12,674 bases of DNA from Phycisphaerae bacterium (GCA_030754715.1 JASLZV010000017.1:1-12674); one strand, 5' to 3'. Counted from the first letter of the stretch, positions 1-8,627 are shown. Numbers and translations are program-made. The notes: generated by a model not told the origin, from the letters alone.

Positions 1-105
1 CTTATAACGTTTTACAGGAAGCGATATTGCCAGAATTCTTTACCGGCCTTGCCGCATTGTCTCGCCGCGGCAATCGACAGGCAAGCAGAAACGCTTGGTC
101 TGTCA

Positions 106-134
106 TTGACACTCATCGCAGGTGTCGTGACAAT
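106..134 (+). promoter_or_regulatory. Candidate sigma70-type promoter for the polysaccharide cluster
   Basis: A perfect -35 hexamer TTGACA (106-111) is followed after exactly 17 bases by GACAAT (129-134), which matches four of six positions of the TATAAT consensus. A start site about 7 bases downstream would fall at or next to the ATG at 141. The transcript would then be leaderless or nearly so, which fits the lack of a convincing Shine-Dalgarno before that ATG. The surrounding DNA is GC-rich, so a perfect TTGACA with ideal spacing is less likely by chance, but no experiment backs it. Bases 1-105 hold nothing else I can identify, apart from a TATAAC hexamer at 3-8 whose -35 region would lie outside the window. 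Confidence 0.4.
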
Positions 135-140
135 GCGCCC

Positions 141-680
141 ATGGCGCAAGTGGGCCTGCCTCCCAGCGTGAAACTGTTTTGCGGCATGATCTGTGCCCAG
201 GCTGAACTGTTCGCCCGCGCGCGGAGACGGCTGGAAACGGCCTTTGGGCCGGTTGACCTGGAAAGCCCTGTCATGCCCTTTGACATGACCGACTATTACG
301 CCAAGCAGATGGGCCGCAACCTGCTGCGACGCTTTGTGAGTTTCGAGCGGCTGGTGCGTCCCGACCGGTTGGTATCGGCCAAGGTCCGCACTAATAGGAT
401 CGAGGCGGACCTTGCCCGGCGATACGGGCAGGTGACGCCCCGGCCGATCAACCTTGACCCGGGCTATATCACCGAGGCGAGCCTGGTGTTGGCCACCATG
501 AAAAACTTCTCGCACAGGATCTACCTCGCCCGGGGCGTTTACGGTGACTTGACGCTGATGTATCGCAGGGGGCGATGGGAAAAACTCCCCTGGACCTTTC
601 CCGACTATGCCTCGGGTCGGTATGATGAGTTTCTAGTTGAGGCGCGCCGGCTACTGAGCGCCCGGAAGCGTGAGGAGTAA
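141..680 (+). CDS. DUF4416 family protein, function unknown
   Basis: A 179-residue protein that I recognise as DUF4416, a small cytoplasmic family without an established biochemical role. Family hallmarks are the N-terminal VKLFCGM (10-16), the block running from FGPVDLESP through PFDMTDYY (35-53), the SFERLV stretch shortly after it, TNRIE (84-88), RPINLDPGYI (101-110), LATMKNFSHRIYL (117-129) and WTFPDY near the end (151-156). The length matches the family's usual 180 or so residues. I chose ATG 141 because the conserved region begins just after it. An in-frame TTG at 27, preceded by AGGAAG, would add 38 residues unlike the family. The next gene starts 2 nt after the stop, so the protein is probably co-expressed with the polysaccharide genes. 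That suggests, but does not show, a role connected with envelope glycans. Confidence 0.85.
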   Translation: MAQVGLPPSVKLFCGMICAQAELFARARRRLETAFGPVDLESPVMPFDMTDYYAKQMGRNLLRRFVSFERLVRPDRLVSAKVRTNRIEADLARRYGQVTPRPINLDPGYITEASLVLATMKNFSHRIYLARGVYGDLTLMYRRGRWEKLPWTFPDYASGRYDEFLVEARRLLSARKREE

Positions 681-682
681 AA

Positions 683-1774
683 ATGATCTTGTGGGTGGCG
701 TTCGGCGGCATGGTGGTGGCTTTTGGGATTTCCATACTGGCCACGTCCCTGTCGCGCCGTGTGGCCGTGCGGCTGGGGATGGTGGACGTGCCTGCCGGCC
801 ACAAAACGCACGTCCAGCCGACGCCGTTGCTGGGCGGCTGTGCGATCTTCGTAGCCGTGCTGGCGCCGAGCCTGCTGTTGATGGCCTTGGCGCGGGAATG
901 GGCGGCCACCACTGTGCCGGCGTGGTTGCCCGGAGACTTGGCGGCGTATGTTGCCGGCGCAGCCGACAAAGCGCCGATGGGGCTGGGGATTCTGGCTGGG
1001 GCGTTTGTGCTGCACGTGGTTGGGTTGCTCGACGATCGCCTGGCTCTGGGTCCGGTATTCAAGTTAGCTGCCCAGTTCCTGACCAGTGGCTGGGTGGTCC
1101 TGTTCTGTCAGGTTCGCGTGTTGACTATGATCAGCGAACCGCTCAGTTGCATCGTGTCGATTCTGTGGCTGGTCACCATTATCAACGCCTTCAATTTCCT
1201 GGACAACATGGATGGTTTGGCGGCGGGCGTGGCGGTGATATGCGCCGCGGCGCTCTTGGCGGCAGCAGTCGGCTTGGGGCAGATGTTCGTGGCGGTCTGG
1301 TTGTGTTTGCTGTTGGGGGCGCTTCTGGGTTTTATGCCGCATAACTTTACCCCGGCCGGCAGTTACATGGGGGATGCCGGTTCACTGGTGGTGGGTTTTT
1401 TGTTGGGCGTGATGAGTTGCCTGACGACATACGTGCGCCCCGACAAGGCGGCCTCAATGTACACCATCTTCATGCCGCTGGTGCTGATGGCCGTGCCGCT
1501 GTACGACATGTTCACTGTCATCGTGCTTCGGGTCCGTGACCGCCACAACCTCATGGTGGGGGATAGGCGTCACTTTTCACATCGCCTTCTGAGGCGCGGG
1601 ATGAGCGTCCGTGCGGCGGTGCTTACCGTCTACTTGTGCACTGCTGCGACGGCAATCGCCGCTTCCCTGCTGCCGCACGTGTCGAACTGGACCGGAGCAA
1701 CGCTGGTGTTTGCCCAGACGGCCCTGATCCTGTTGATTATTGCGATGCTGGAGTCGGCCAACGGTAAGCCATGA
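683..1774 (+). CDS. WecA/TagO-type polyprenyl-phosphate HexNAc-1-phosphate transferase
   Basis: A 363-residue polytopic inner-membrane enzyme of the MraY/WecA (glycosyltransferase 4) superfamily. It would move a sugar-1-phosphate, probably GlcNAc-1-P, from a UDP-sugar to a polyprenyl phosphate and so start lipid-linked glycan synthesis. Visible motifs are the Mg-binding LLDDR (115-119), NFLDNMDGLAAG (171-182) with the catalytic-loop aspartates, MGDAGS (229-234), PLYD (272-275), and HFSHRL (297-302). This last loop resembles the His-rich HxxH loop of WecA/TagO/WbpL rather than the MraY signature, so peptidoglycan MraY is unlikely. About ten hydrophobic segments alternate with short loops, and the length is normal. 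A good Shine-Dalgarno, GAGGAG (672-677), sits 5 nt before ATG and overlaps the end of the DUF4416 gene. The stop overlaps the next start as ATGA. The sugar and the final polymer cannot be told from sequence. Confidence 0.9.
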   Translation: MILWVAFGGMVVAFGISILATSLSRRVAVRLGMVDVPAGHKTHVQPTPLLGGCAIFVAVLAPSLLLMALAREWAATTVPAWLPGDLAAYVAGAADKAPMGLGILAGAFVLHVVGLLDDRLALGPVFKLAAQFLTSGWVVLFCQVRVLTMISEPLSCIVSILWLVTIINAFNFLDNMDGLAAGVAVICAAALLAAAVGLGQMFVAVWLCLLLGALLGFMPHNFTPAGSYMGDAGSLVVGFLLGVMSCLTTYVRPDKAASMYTIFMPLVLMAVPLYDMFTVIVLRVRDRHNLMVGDRRHFSHRLLRRGMSVRAAVLTVYLCTAATAIAASLLPHVSNWTGATLVFAQTALILLIIAMLESANGKP

Positions 1775-4083
1775 CCCCTTCGGTACCCAGCGCTGGTGAG
1801 GTAACGCCAGTGGGGCGAATGCTGCACGCGGCCGCCTTCGCGCTGCTGCTGGCGTCTCTGGCCGGCCGGATGATGCTGCCGGAAATGCCGTTTCGCACCT
1901 CCGCGCTGGAAGGCCTGCGCTTCTCGCCCCTCGCCGACGGCAGCCAACCGTTGCTTCCCGACAAATTCGAACTGGCCGGGGTGACCTATAGTGTGGTGAT
2001 CCTTGTCGCCGGTGCGCTGTGGGCGCTGGGGTGCGCCCTGGCTGGGCGGATGTCCATTCGGGCCACTTGGCTGGGCGCGGGGGTTCTTTTATTCGCCGCT
2101 TTGTCGCTCGTGTCGGCTCTGAGGGCTGGTGACCGGCGAGCGGCGTGGGAATTCTGGACCCACCAGGTAACGTTGATGGGGGCCTGTTGGCTGACGGTGC
2201 AACTGTGCGCCGACCGGAGGCGCCTGGGAATTCTCCTGGCCGTGCTGGCAGCCCTGGGGGCCATGCTGGCCGTCAAGGGGCTTTGTCAGTATTTCGTCGA
2301 GACCCCCCAGCGCATCTCCGGATTTGAAATGTACATTGACCAGACCTTGGCTGATTGGGGAATCAGGCCCGGATCGCCCGAGGCGCTGGTCTTCGAGAAC
2401 CGGCTGCGCGCATCGGGGCCGTTGGGATTCTTCAATCTGGCCAATCCGTTTGCCTCGCTGTTGATCGTGCTTTTGGCGGCTGCGGCGGGCCTGGTCGGCG
2501 ACAGGTGGCTCCGCGCCTGGCGCGATCGCAAAGAAACCCATGCATCGCGGCCTAAAGGGGAGGTCCATCTGCCGACGGTGGCGGCGGTTGTCGCCACTGC
2601 CGTGCCGGTGGCCATCGCTGCGGTGATCCTTCTTACGCGCAGCCGCGGCGCCATTGGTTCGGCGGTTGTGGCGGCTTTGGGGGCCGTCGTGGTGCTGCGA
2701 TTCGGCAAGTCCCTGGCTGGCCGGTGGCGCACAGCCGTGCTGGTGGCGGGCCTTGTAGCCGGCGCGGGGGTGGGGGCGGTGGTCGCCTGCGGGGTGGTCC
2801 ACGACCGCCTCCCGACGACCACGCTGAAGTTTCGATGGTATTATTGGACCGGCAGCGCGGATATCGTTCGCGAGCGGTCGGTTTGGGGCGTCGGGCCGGG
2901 CAACTTCTCCCCGGCCTATCTGCGCCACCGACGCGCCGAGGCGGATGAAGCCGCCAAAACGCCGCATAACTTCATCATGCATGCCCTGGCGCAATATGGT
3001 GTGACCGGGGGGGTATGCTATGTACTGATTCTCGGCGGTGTGCTGGCCGGGGCGTGTCGGCCGGGGAGGCATACGGATTTGCCGCCTGATTTGCCGCCGG
3101 CAGGCCCGAAAAACAGCGTTTCGTCGTCGCCTGCGATGGTAATCGTATGGGTGGCGGCGGCTGTGATCGCCGCGCCCGCGCTGTTCGCCGCCGCCCGGGG
3201 CCACTGGGGGCTGTTGTGGCTTGACGGGATCGAACCGGCGATCGTGCTGACTGTCGCCTTGGTTCTGATGTTCTGGGCGGGGGGACGAGTTTCAACCGGC
3301 GCGGCCGCCGCCGGCCCCGTCGCGCGCGTGGCGCTGAGGTGCGGGGTGATTGGCTTTGTGCTGCATAACCTGGTGACGTTCAGTCTATGGATGCCGGGGG
3401 CGGCGATGGCGTTTTGGCTGGCCGCCGGGGGGGCGGTGGCCCAGGGGTGCGGGAAACCACGGAATGTCTCGCGATTGCGTTGGCCGTTGGCCTTGGCTGG
3501 GTTGGCTGCGGTGGTGCTCGTAGCCGCTGTGCTGTGGCGCCCGGTAGCTGCCAGGGCTCGGGCGACTGAAATGGTCGCCCGCCGTCTGATGGTCGACGAC
3601 GGAGATGGTGCACTTCTCTGGGCCCGCCGGGCCATGCGGGCAGATACGCTGGATGCAATTTCGGCGGCGGACGCAGCCAGGCTGTGGCTGCGCCTCGGCG
3701 GACCGACCAGCCCGGACCGCTGGCAGCGGGAACAGGGATACCAGTGGGTCTGCCAGGCGATCCGGCGCCATGACCAGAAGGCGGCCTATCACCGCTTGGC
3801 GGCCGATATCCTTTGGGGCGACCCGTGCCGCAGGCCGAACCGGGCGGATGAGGTGGTCGCTGCGATGGACCACATGGCTGCGGCGGTCCGGCGCGATCCC
3901 CAGGACCTTCGGATGCGAATAGGTTTTGCCAGGATGCTTGTGGCTGCGGGCAAGGCCGAAAAAGCGTTGGTGCAACTGGCCGCCGCGGAGGAAATCAACC
4001 GCCGTCTTCTGCCGAGCAGCGCCTACCGCTTGCGTGAAAAGGAGCGCCGCGAAGTTGAGCGGCTCAAGGCCACCGCCCAGTAG
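1771..4083 (+). CDS. O-antigen ligase/polymerase-type (Wzy_C) membrane protein with C-terminal helical domain
   Basis: A 770-residue inner-membrane protein of the O-antigen ligase (Wzy_C/WaaL) superfamily, which polymerises or transfers lipid-linked glycans on the periplasmic face. Roughly a dozen hydrophobic segments span residues 17-589. Typical Wzy_C signs are LLTRSRGA (287-294) at a helix start, then a large loop with WGVGPGNF (372-379) and TPHNF (397-401), followed by further membrane helices. Residues 590-770 are soluble, helical and Arg/Ala-rich, with spacing suggestive of degenerate TPRs (for example 690-745), an arrangement seen in many ligase-like proteins. The start ATG overlaps the transferase stop (ATGA) and has no strong Shine-Dalgarno, which suggests translational coupling. 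The family contains polymerases, ligases and protein O-glycosylation ligases, and sequence alone does not separate them. The link to the transferase gene supports glycan assembly. Confidence 0.8.
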   Translation: MTPSVPSAGEVTPVGRMLHAAAFALLLASLAGRMMLPEMPFRTSALEGLRFSPLADGSQPLLPDKFELAGVTYSVVILVAGALWALGCALAGRMSIRATWLGAGVLLFAALSLVSALRAGDRRAAWEFWTHQVTLMGACWLTVQLCADRRRLGILLAVLAALGAMLAVKGLCQYFVETPQRISGFEMYIDQTLADWGIRPGSPEALVFENRLRASGPLGFFNLANPFASLLIVLLAAAAGLVGDRWLRAWRDRKETHASRPKGEVHLPTVAAVVATAVPVAIAAVILLTRSRGAIGSAVVAALGAVVVLRFGKSLAGRWRTAVLVAGLVAGAGVGAVVACGVVHDRLPTTTLKFRWYYWTGSADIVRERSVWGVGPGNFSPAYLRHRRAEADEAAKTPHNFIMHALAQYGVTGGVCYVLILGGVLAGACRPGRHTDLPPDLPPAGPKNSVSSSPAMVIVWVAAAVIAAPALFAAARGHWGLLWLDGIEPAIVLTVALVLMFWAGGRVSTGAAAAGPVARVALRCGVIGFVLHNLVTFSLWMPGAAMAFWLAAGGAVAQGCGKPRNVSRLRWPLALAGLAAVVLVAAVLWRPVAARARATEMVARRLMVDDGDGALLWARRAMRADTLDAISAADAARLWLRLGGPTSPDRWQREQGYQWVCQAIRRHDQKAAYHRLAADILWGDPCRRPNRADEVVAAMDHMAAAVRRDPQDLRMRIGFARMLVAAGKAEKALVQLAAAEEINRRLLPSSAYRLREKERREVERLKATAQ

Positions 4084-4123
4084 CGAACCCGCGGCCGCGC
4101 TGAACGAAACAACCGCTCCATTC
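4084..4123. other. Convergent intergenic junction without visible terminator
   Basis: Only 40 bases separate the stop of the O-antigen ligase-type gene from the stop of yebC. The sequence contains the palindrome GCGGCCGC but no stem-loop with a following T-run on either strand. Termination here may be Rho-dependent or the two transcripts may overlap. Confidence 0.5.
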
Positions 4124-4873
4124 CTATTCCGCCTCGACTGGGATTTCATCGGGGATGTCGAAATTGGCGAAGACGTTCTGCACGTCGTCATGGTCTTCGA
4201 AGGCTTCCATGAGCCCCAGGACCCTCCGGGCCGTACCGGCGTCGGCCACCGCCGCGGTGTTCTTGGCCACCATGCCGATTTCCGCCGCGGCCGTCTCGAT
4301 CTCCTTGTCGGCCAATGCCTGTTTGACCGCTGAGTAGGCCCCCACCTGGCAGGTGATCTGGAACCCGTTATCGTCGCTGGTGACGTCGTCGGCGCCGGAT
4401 TCGAGGGCGATTTCCATTAGGGTGTCCTCATCGGTGATCTGGGCCGATACCAGAAACGTGCCCTTCTGCTCAAATAACCAGGCCACGCAGTTGGTTGCAC
4501 CCAGGTGTCCCCCGGCACGTTCGAATATCTTGCGTATCTCCGATGCCGTGCGGTTGCGGTTGTCTGTGAGACACTCCACGATGAACGCCACGCCGGACGG
4601 GCCGTAGCCCTCGTATACGATATGCTCGAAACTCTGCGCGCCTATCTCGCCGGTGCCCTTTTTGATGGCGTTTGAGATGGTGTCATTAGGCATGTTGGCG
4701 GATCGGGCGTCGTCGATGGCGTAGCGGAGCGTCAGGTTCTCGGCGGGGTTTGCCCCGCCGTCCTTCGCAGCTACCATGATTCGCTTGGCCAGTTTGCTCC
4801 AGATGCGCCCGCGCTTAGCGTCGTTGGCGGCCTTGCCCCGTTTGATCTTCGACCACTTGGAATGCCCTGACAT
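4124..4873 (-). CDS. yebC: YebC/PmpR/TACO1 family protein (DUF28)
   Basis: A 249-residue cytoplasmic protein with the unmistakable N-terminus MSGHSKWSKIKRGKAANDAK, then GRIWSKLAKRI, GGANPAENL, MPNDTI, AIKKGTGE and YEGYGPSGVA, and ending in an acidic tail. Length and motif order are those of the full three-domain family. YebC proteins have been called transcriptional regulators (PmpR). Recent work on the family and on mitochondrial TACO1 points instead to a translation factor that helps ribosomes through proline-rich stretches. The second role fits this operon, which begins with infB and rbfA. GGAG lies 7 nt upstream of the ATG, and the start is 25 nt after the TPR lipoprotein stop, so it is probably the last gene of the operon. 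Its stop lies 40 nt from that of the convergent ligase-type gene. Family assignment is very secure; the molecular role is less so. Confidence 0.96.
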   Translation of the reverse strand: MSGHSKWSKIKRGKAANDAKRGRIWSKLAKRIMVAAKDGGANPAENLTLRYAIDDARSANMPNDTISNAIKKGTGEIGAQSFEHIVYEGYGPSGVAFIVECLTDNRNRTASEIRKIFERAGGHLGATNCVAWLFEQKGTFLVSAQITDEDTLMEIALESGADDVTSDDNGFQITCQVGAYSAVKQALADKEIETAAAEIGMVAKNTAAVADAGTARRVLGLMEAFEDHDDVQNVFANFDIPDEIPVEAE

Positions 4874-4898
4874 ATTGAATCTCCATTGCTTGGCCGTA

Positions 4899-7800
4899 TC
4901 AGTTGTCGCGCTTTTTCAGGGCTACGCCTTTTCCCAAAGGGTCAACCTTCGCTGGCTTGCCGGCTTTCGCCGCGGCGATCTTGGCCGGCGCGTTGGCTTT
5001 GACCAGACGGGTGTCATACGAGTCCCATTTGTCGTCCTTGGCCAGTTCCAGCGCCTCCGACCACAGCGCCACGGCGCGCCGGGTCCAGCCGAGCCGATAA
5101 TGCACGTCCCCGGCATGATTGAACATGACCGGGTGGCGGCTGTCTTCGTCGCGGCGCCCGCGGCGGACCACCTCCAGGAACACCTTGCCGGCTTGGTGGA
5201 GCTTGCCCCGCTTGTACAGCACCCATCCCAACGAATCAAGGTAGGCCAGGCCCTGGGAGGCCATACCCGTGCGCTGGGCTCTGTCCAGAGCGAAGCGAAT
5301 CATTCGCTCCGCGCGGTTGAGGTCTGTCCCCTGGCAGGCCAACTGGTAGCCGAGGTTGTTGTTGGCCCCGGCGGTTTTGGGCGCAAGTTTGTGGACCGTC
5401 TTCAGGTCGATTGTGGCCTTGTTCAGCCGCCCTAGTTCAACCCAACACGTCGCTCGCAGGTCCAGCAGGTCGATGTTCTTGCTGTCCTGCTTGAGGTACC
5501 GCTCTACGCGGTCTAGAGCCTTTTGGTAACCCTTTTGCCGAAGTAGAATTCTTACAGCCGTTTGGCGGCACCAGGTGATTGTCTCGTCCTGCCGGTCGCC
5601 TCGGCCTGCAGGCCTGCTGGTCGGTTGAGTTTCCGGGCGACTTGACGCCGCCGGCGCCGGCTGGGTGGCGGATGTCGCGGTCAACTCTTCCAACCACCGG
5701 TCAACAATTTCAAGCGCGTCTTCGTGCTTTTTTTCGTCGAGAAACCAATGAACCAAGGCGCCGCGCAGGGGCGAATTCTCAGGGCGATTCTTCAGGAAAA
5801 CTTGGCTTTGCGTTCGCGCGGCAGCCCACTGTTTGGCCTTGGTGTACGCGTACACCTTCAGTGTTTCGAGCGTCGCGGCCTGGCGATGCGCCTCTTGGCT
5901 GCCCTGCTTGTCATAGTCGGCCAGCCACCCATCCAGCAGTGCGTGGGCCTTGTCGTGAGATTCGGCGTCCACCAGGGCGTGAATCAGGACAGCTTTGACC
6001 GGGTATTCCTTGGGTGAATCGGCCAGCCACTTCCGCGCCAAAGCCACAGCCTTATCATGTTGCTTGGCCTGGCTGAACAACCGGACCTTGTTGGCCATAA
6101 GGGCCGAGGCCTGCGCCCCGCCGACCACCAGCCAGTCATCCAGAAGTTTCTGCCCCTGATCGTATAGTTTTCCGTCCGTGCATACTTCCAACAACTCCAC
6201 GCGAAGGTTGTAGGCCTTTTTGGCGTCGGTGGCCTCTTGAAGCCACGCCCGCAGGCGTTTGGCGGCGTGGTGGTGTCGGCCGCTGCGTTTCAGCGCGTCG
6301 ATGAGCGCGTCGCGCGCCCACGTGTTGCCCGGCGTGCCAGCCAATATCTCCTCGAGCACGCCCGCGGCGAGGGCATATTTCTGAGCCTTCAGAAGAGCGA
6401 CCGCCTGGGCCTTCTGCGCGGTGGGATAAAACCTTCGCGCCGGTAAACGCTTCCACGTTTCGGCGGCGCGGAGGTACTCCCCGTTTTGCTCGAGCAGTTT
6501 TGCCAGTACTTGCGTTGCGGCCTTGTCATGCCCGCTGCTCCGGTCGGCTGCAAGCCGCTCCAGAGCGTCCACCGCCTGGCGGGAATCCTTCTTGAACATG
6601 ACCGCCGACGTGTCGAAAAGATCCGCCTGGATGGTCAAAAGCCGCAGTTGGGGGTCGTCACCGGCCTTGGCCTTCAGTTCGGCCAGGAGGCGGCGAGCCC
6701 TCTTTATGGAATCCGCTTGGCCCCCAAGCACCAGGGCCCTTGCCAGCATCGCCTTTCCGCGGCGGCCTTGCTCGACGGGCTCGCGGCGGATGATGGACTC
6801 GGCCATCGCCTGGGCATCGCCGTAGTTCCGCATGTCGAGGTAGACCTTATAGAGGCGTTCGGTGAGTTCTTCCCGGCGGTAGTTGGGGTCGATCTTGGTC
6901 GCGGTACGGTATGCCGAAGCGGCTCTGCGGGCCTGCCCGGTCAGGGCCAGAGCCTCGCCAAAGGCCGCCCACGTGGGCGCGTGCGTGTGATCCATGCCCA
7001 GGGCCTTGCGCAGTGATGCCGCTGCGGTTGCTCCGTTGCCTTGGGCCAGATGGATCTTGGCCCGAACGTAATGCAGTCCCGGCGAATCAGGATCGGCGGA
7101 AAGGGCATTGAGCCGTTTGAGCAGAACAGCGCACTTATCGTGCTGTTCTAGGGAGGTGTAGAGTTCAGCCAGGGCCTCGTATGGCGGTAGGAAGGATTTC
7201 TTGTGGTCCGCGGCGATTGACTGTTCGTACTGCCGGCCTGCCAACGATCGGTCGCCCTGCAGCCTGGCCAGTTGTCCGGCTAGAAAGCGCATTGCCGGCC
7301 TGTCGGCCACCTTGGCTTTGGCGGCCTGATGGACCAGAGTCTTTGCTTTCAGCCCTGTGGCGCGGAGTTTGTCCAATGCGGATCGGACAATCCAACTCTG
7401 TCGCGGGTCAACCTCTAGCAGCCCGGCCAACAGGCGCAAGGCCGGAGGGGTCTTTCCTTCCTTGATGTACACGTCCACAAGGAACCGCACCACCAATGCG
7501 TCGCCCGGGTCAATTCCCATCGCCACTGCGGCCTGGAGTATTTTGGTCGCCTGATCGTCGGCGCCGAGTCGTTGGGCGGCCTGCGCCAAGGCGACAGCCA
7601 GTTTGCCGTTGCCGCGACCTTTTGCCCGGCAAGCTTGCCATATGCGCAGCGGGAGGTCCTTGTCGCCGGCGGCCTTGCACACACCGGCGGCAATCGCGGG
7701 CACCTTTGCCCGCTGGTTTGGCTGAGCGGTGAGCTCCACCACCAGCGCCTGGGCCCGGGTAATCTGCCCCGCCGAGGTGAGCGCCTCTGCCAGCAGCCTG

Positions 7801-8627
7801 GCCAAGTTGGTGGCAGAGCGGTTCCGATTGAACGCCCGCCGGAGCAGTTTGGCCGCCCGGGCGGATCTTCCCAGCTGCTGCAGCAGTTTGCCGCGGAGCA
7901 TCAAAAGCCGCTGGGGCCGAAGCACGACCTGGCGCAGCGCCGGGCGTGTGGCGTAGGCTCGACCGTGTGCCTCGATGTGTTTGCTCAGCCGCTCGTAGCA
8001 CTCCAGAGCGGCGGCCCAGTACCCCTCATTGGTTAGCAGGCCGCCCAGGCGGAAGACGGCCTCGCCGGTCAGGGGGTTGTTGCCGCGGGCCTGTGTACAG
8101 TTCAGCGCGGTCCGCAGGTGGCCGATGGCCTTGTCGTGCTGCTTCTGTTCGGCGTACAACCGCGCCAGCATCACGTGCGAGCGCAGGTCGTCGCCGTCCA
8201 GTTGCACGGCCTTGCGAAGGTGAATCAGGGCCTTGTCGGGATTCGGCAGGCGGGTGTAGGCCAGTCCAAGGATGCGATGGACGCGGGAGCTGGTAGGCGC
8301 AAAGTCCACAGCCCGGTGGATCAGCAGGTTGACGGCGGCGGCGTATCGGCCGCGGTCGATCAGGCTCTGGGCCTTCGCGACGGCCTGGGACGCCTGCGGC
8401 GGGAGTTCATCGCCCTTGGCCGGCGCGGTGGTCGGTTTGAGCGTCTTGGGTATAGGGGGCTGGAGTTGATCCAATCGCAACAGGGCCTTGGCCGACAAGG
8501 GCGCCGGCGGCGGGGTTGGACGGGACCCAGACGGCGGTGCGGCCGGTTGGGGACTACCGCAGCCTGTGAGTAAAACCACCCAGACCGCGCATACCTTTAT
8601 CCCCGGCTTGCCGCTGCCTCGCGCCAC
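4899..8627 (-). CDS. Large tetratricopeptide-repeat lipoprotein
   Basis: A 1242-residue protein built almost entirely from TPR-like helical pairs. The N-terminus has a basic start (MARGSGKPGIK), a hydrophobic stretch and the lipobox LLTGC with Cys23, so it should be exported and lipid-anchored. A Pro-rich spacer (24-43) follows. TPR units are clear at about 85-220, recur throughout, and finish with a NNLGYQLA...DSLGWVLYKRG pair (about 1090-1142). A low-complexity Ala/Thr/Pro/Ser linker at about 984-1010 interrupts the array, and the C-terminus (about 1205-1242) is Lys/Ala-rich. Translation starts at GTG, whose G is the last base of the hisG stop (TAGTG), with AAGGTGA 7 nt upstream, so it is coupled to hisG. 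TPRs mediate protein binding, so a scaffold or envelope-assembly role is plausible, but no partner can be named. I recognise no catalytic domain. Confidence 0.88.
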   Translation of the reverse strand: MARGSGKPGIKVCAVWVVLLTGCGSPQPAAPPSGSRPTPPPAPLSAKALLRLDQLQPPIPKTLKPTTAPAKGDELPPQASQAVAKAQSLIDRGRYAAAVNLLIHRAVDFAPTSSRVHRILGLAYTRLPNPDKALIHLRKAVQLDGDDLRSHVMLARLYAEQKQHDKAIGHLRTALNCTQARGNNPLTGEAVFRLGGLLTNEGYWAAALECYERLSKHIEAHGRAYATRPALRQVVLRPQRLLMLRGKLLQQLGRSARAAKLLRRAFNRNRSATNLARLLAEALTSAGQITRAQALVVELTAQPNQRAKVPAIAAGVCKAAGDKDLPLRIWQACRAKGRGNGKLAVALAQAAQRLGADDQATKILQAAVAMGIDPGDALVVRFLVDVYIKEGKTPPALRLLAGLLEVDPRQSWIVRSALDKLRATGLKAKTLVHQAAKAKVADRPAMRFLAGQLARLQGDRSLAGRQYEQSIAADHKKSFLPPYEALAELYTSLEQHDKCAVLLKRLNALSADPDSPGLHYVRAKIHLAQGNGATAAASLRKALGMDHTHAPTWAAFGEALALTGQARRAASAYRTATKIDPNYRREELTERLYKVYLDMRNYGDAQAMAESIIRREPVEQGRRGKAMLARALVLGGQADSIKRARRLLAELKAKAGDDPQLRLLTIQADLFDTSAVMFKKDSRQAVDALERLAADRSSGHDKAATQVLAKLLEQNGEYLRAAETWKRLPARRFYPTAQKAQAVALLKAQKYALAAGVLEEILAGTPGNTWARDALIDALKRSGRHHHAAKRLRAWLQEATDAKKAYNLRVELLEVCTDGKLYDQGQKLLDDWLVVGGAQASALMANKVRLFSQAKQHDKAVALARKWLADSPKEYPVKAVLIHALVDAESHDKAHALLDGWLADYDKQGSQEAHRQAATLETLKVYAYTKAKQWAAARTQSQVFLKNRPENSPLRGALVHWFLDEKKHEDALEIVDRWLEELTATSATQPAPAASSRPETQPTSRPAGRGDRQDETITWCRQTAVRILLRQKGYQKALDRVERYLKQDSKNIDLLDLRATCWVELGRLNKATIDLKTVHKLAPKTAGANNNLGYQLACQGTDLNRAERMIRFALDRAQRTGMASQGLAYLDSLGWVLYKRGKLHQAGKVFLEVVRRGRRDEDSRHPVMFNHAGDVHYRLGWTRRAVALWSEALELAKDDKWDSYDTRLVKANAPAKIAAAKAGKPAKVDPLGKGVALKKRDN

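Noticed and set aside
27..140. TTG start with AGGAAG upstream, extending the DUF4416 protein by 38 residues
   Set aside because: The extension does not resemble the family N-terminus, which begins at about residue 10 of the ATG 141 form. Kept only as an alternative.
683..1774. Assignment as peptidoglycan MraY
   Set aside because: The His loop HFSHRL, the NFLDNMDG motif and the O-antigen ligase-type neighbour favour the WecA/TagO branch.
2089..3204. Minus-strand open frame of 371 codons inside the O-antigen ligase-type gene
   Set aside because: Its translation is rich in Arg, His, Gln and Pro with no hydrophobic or domain pattern, as expected from the complement of a GC-rich membrane protein gene. 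The plus-strand frame has Wzy_C motifs.
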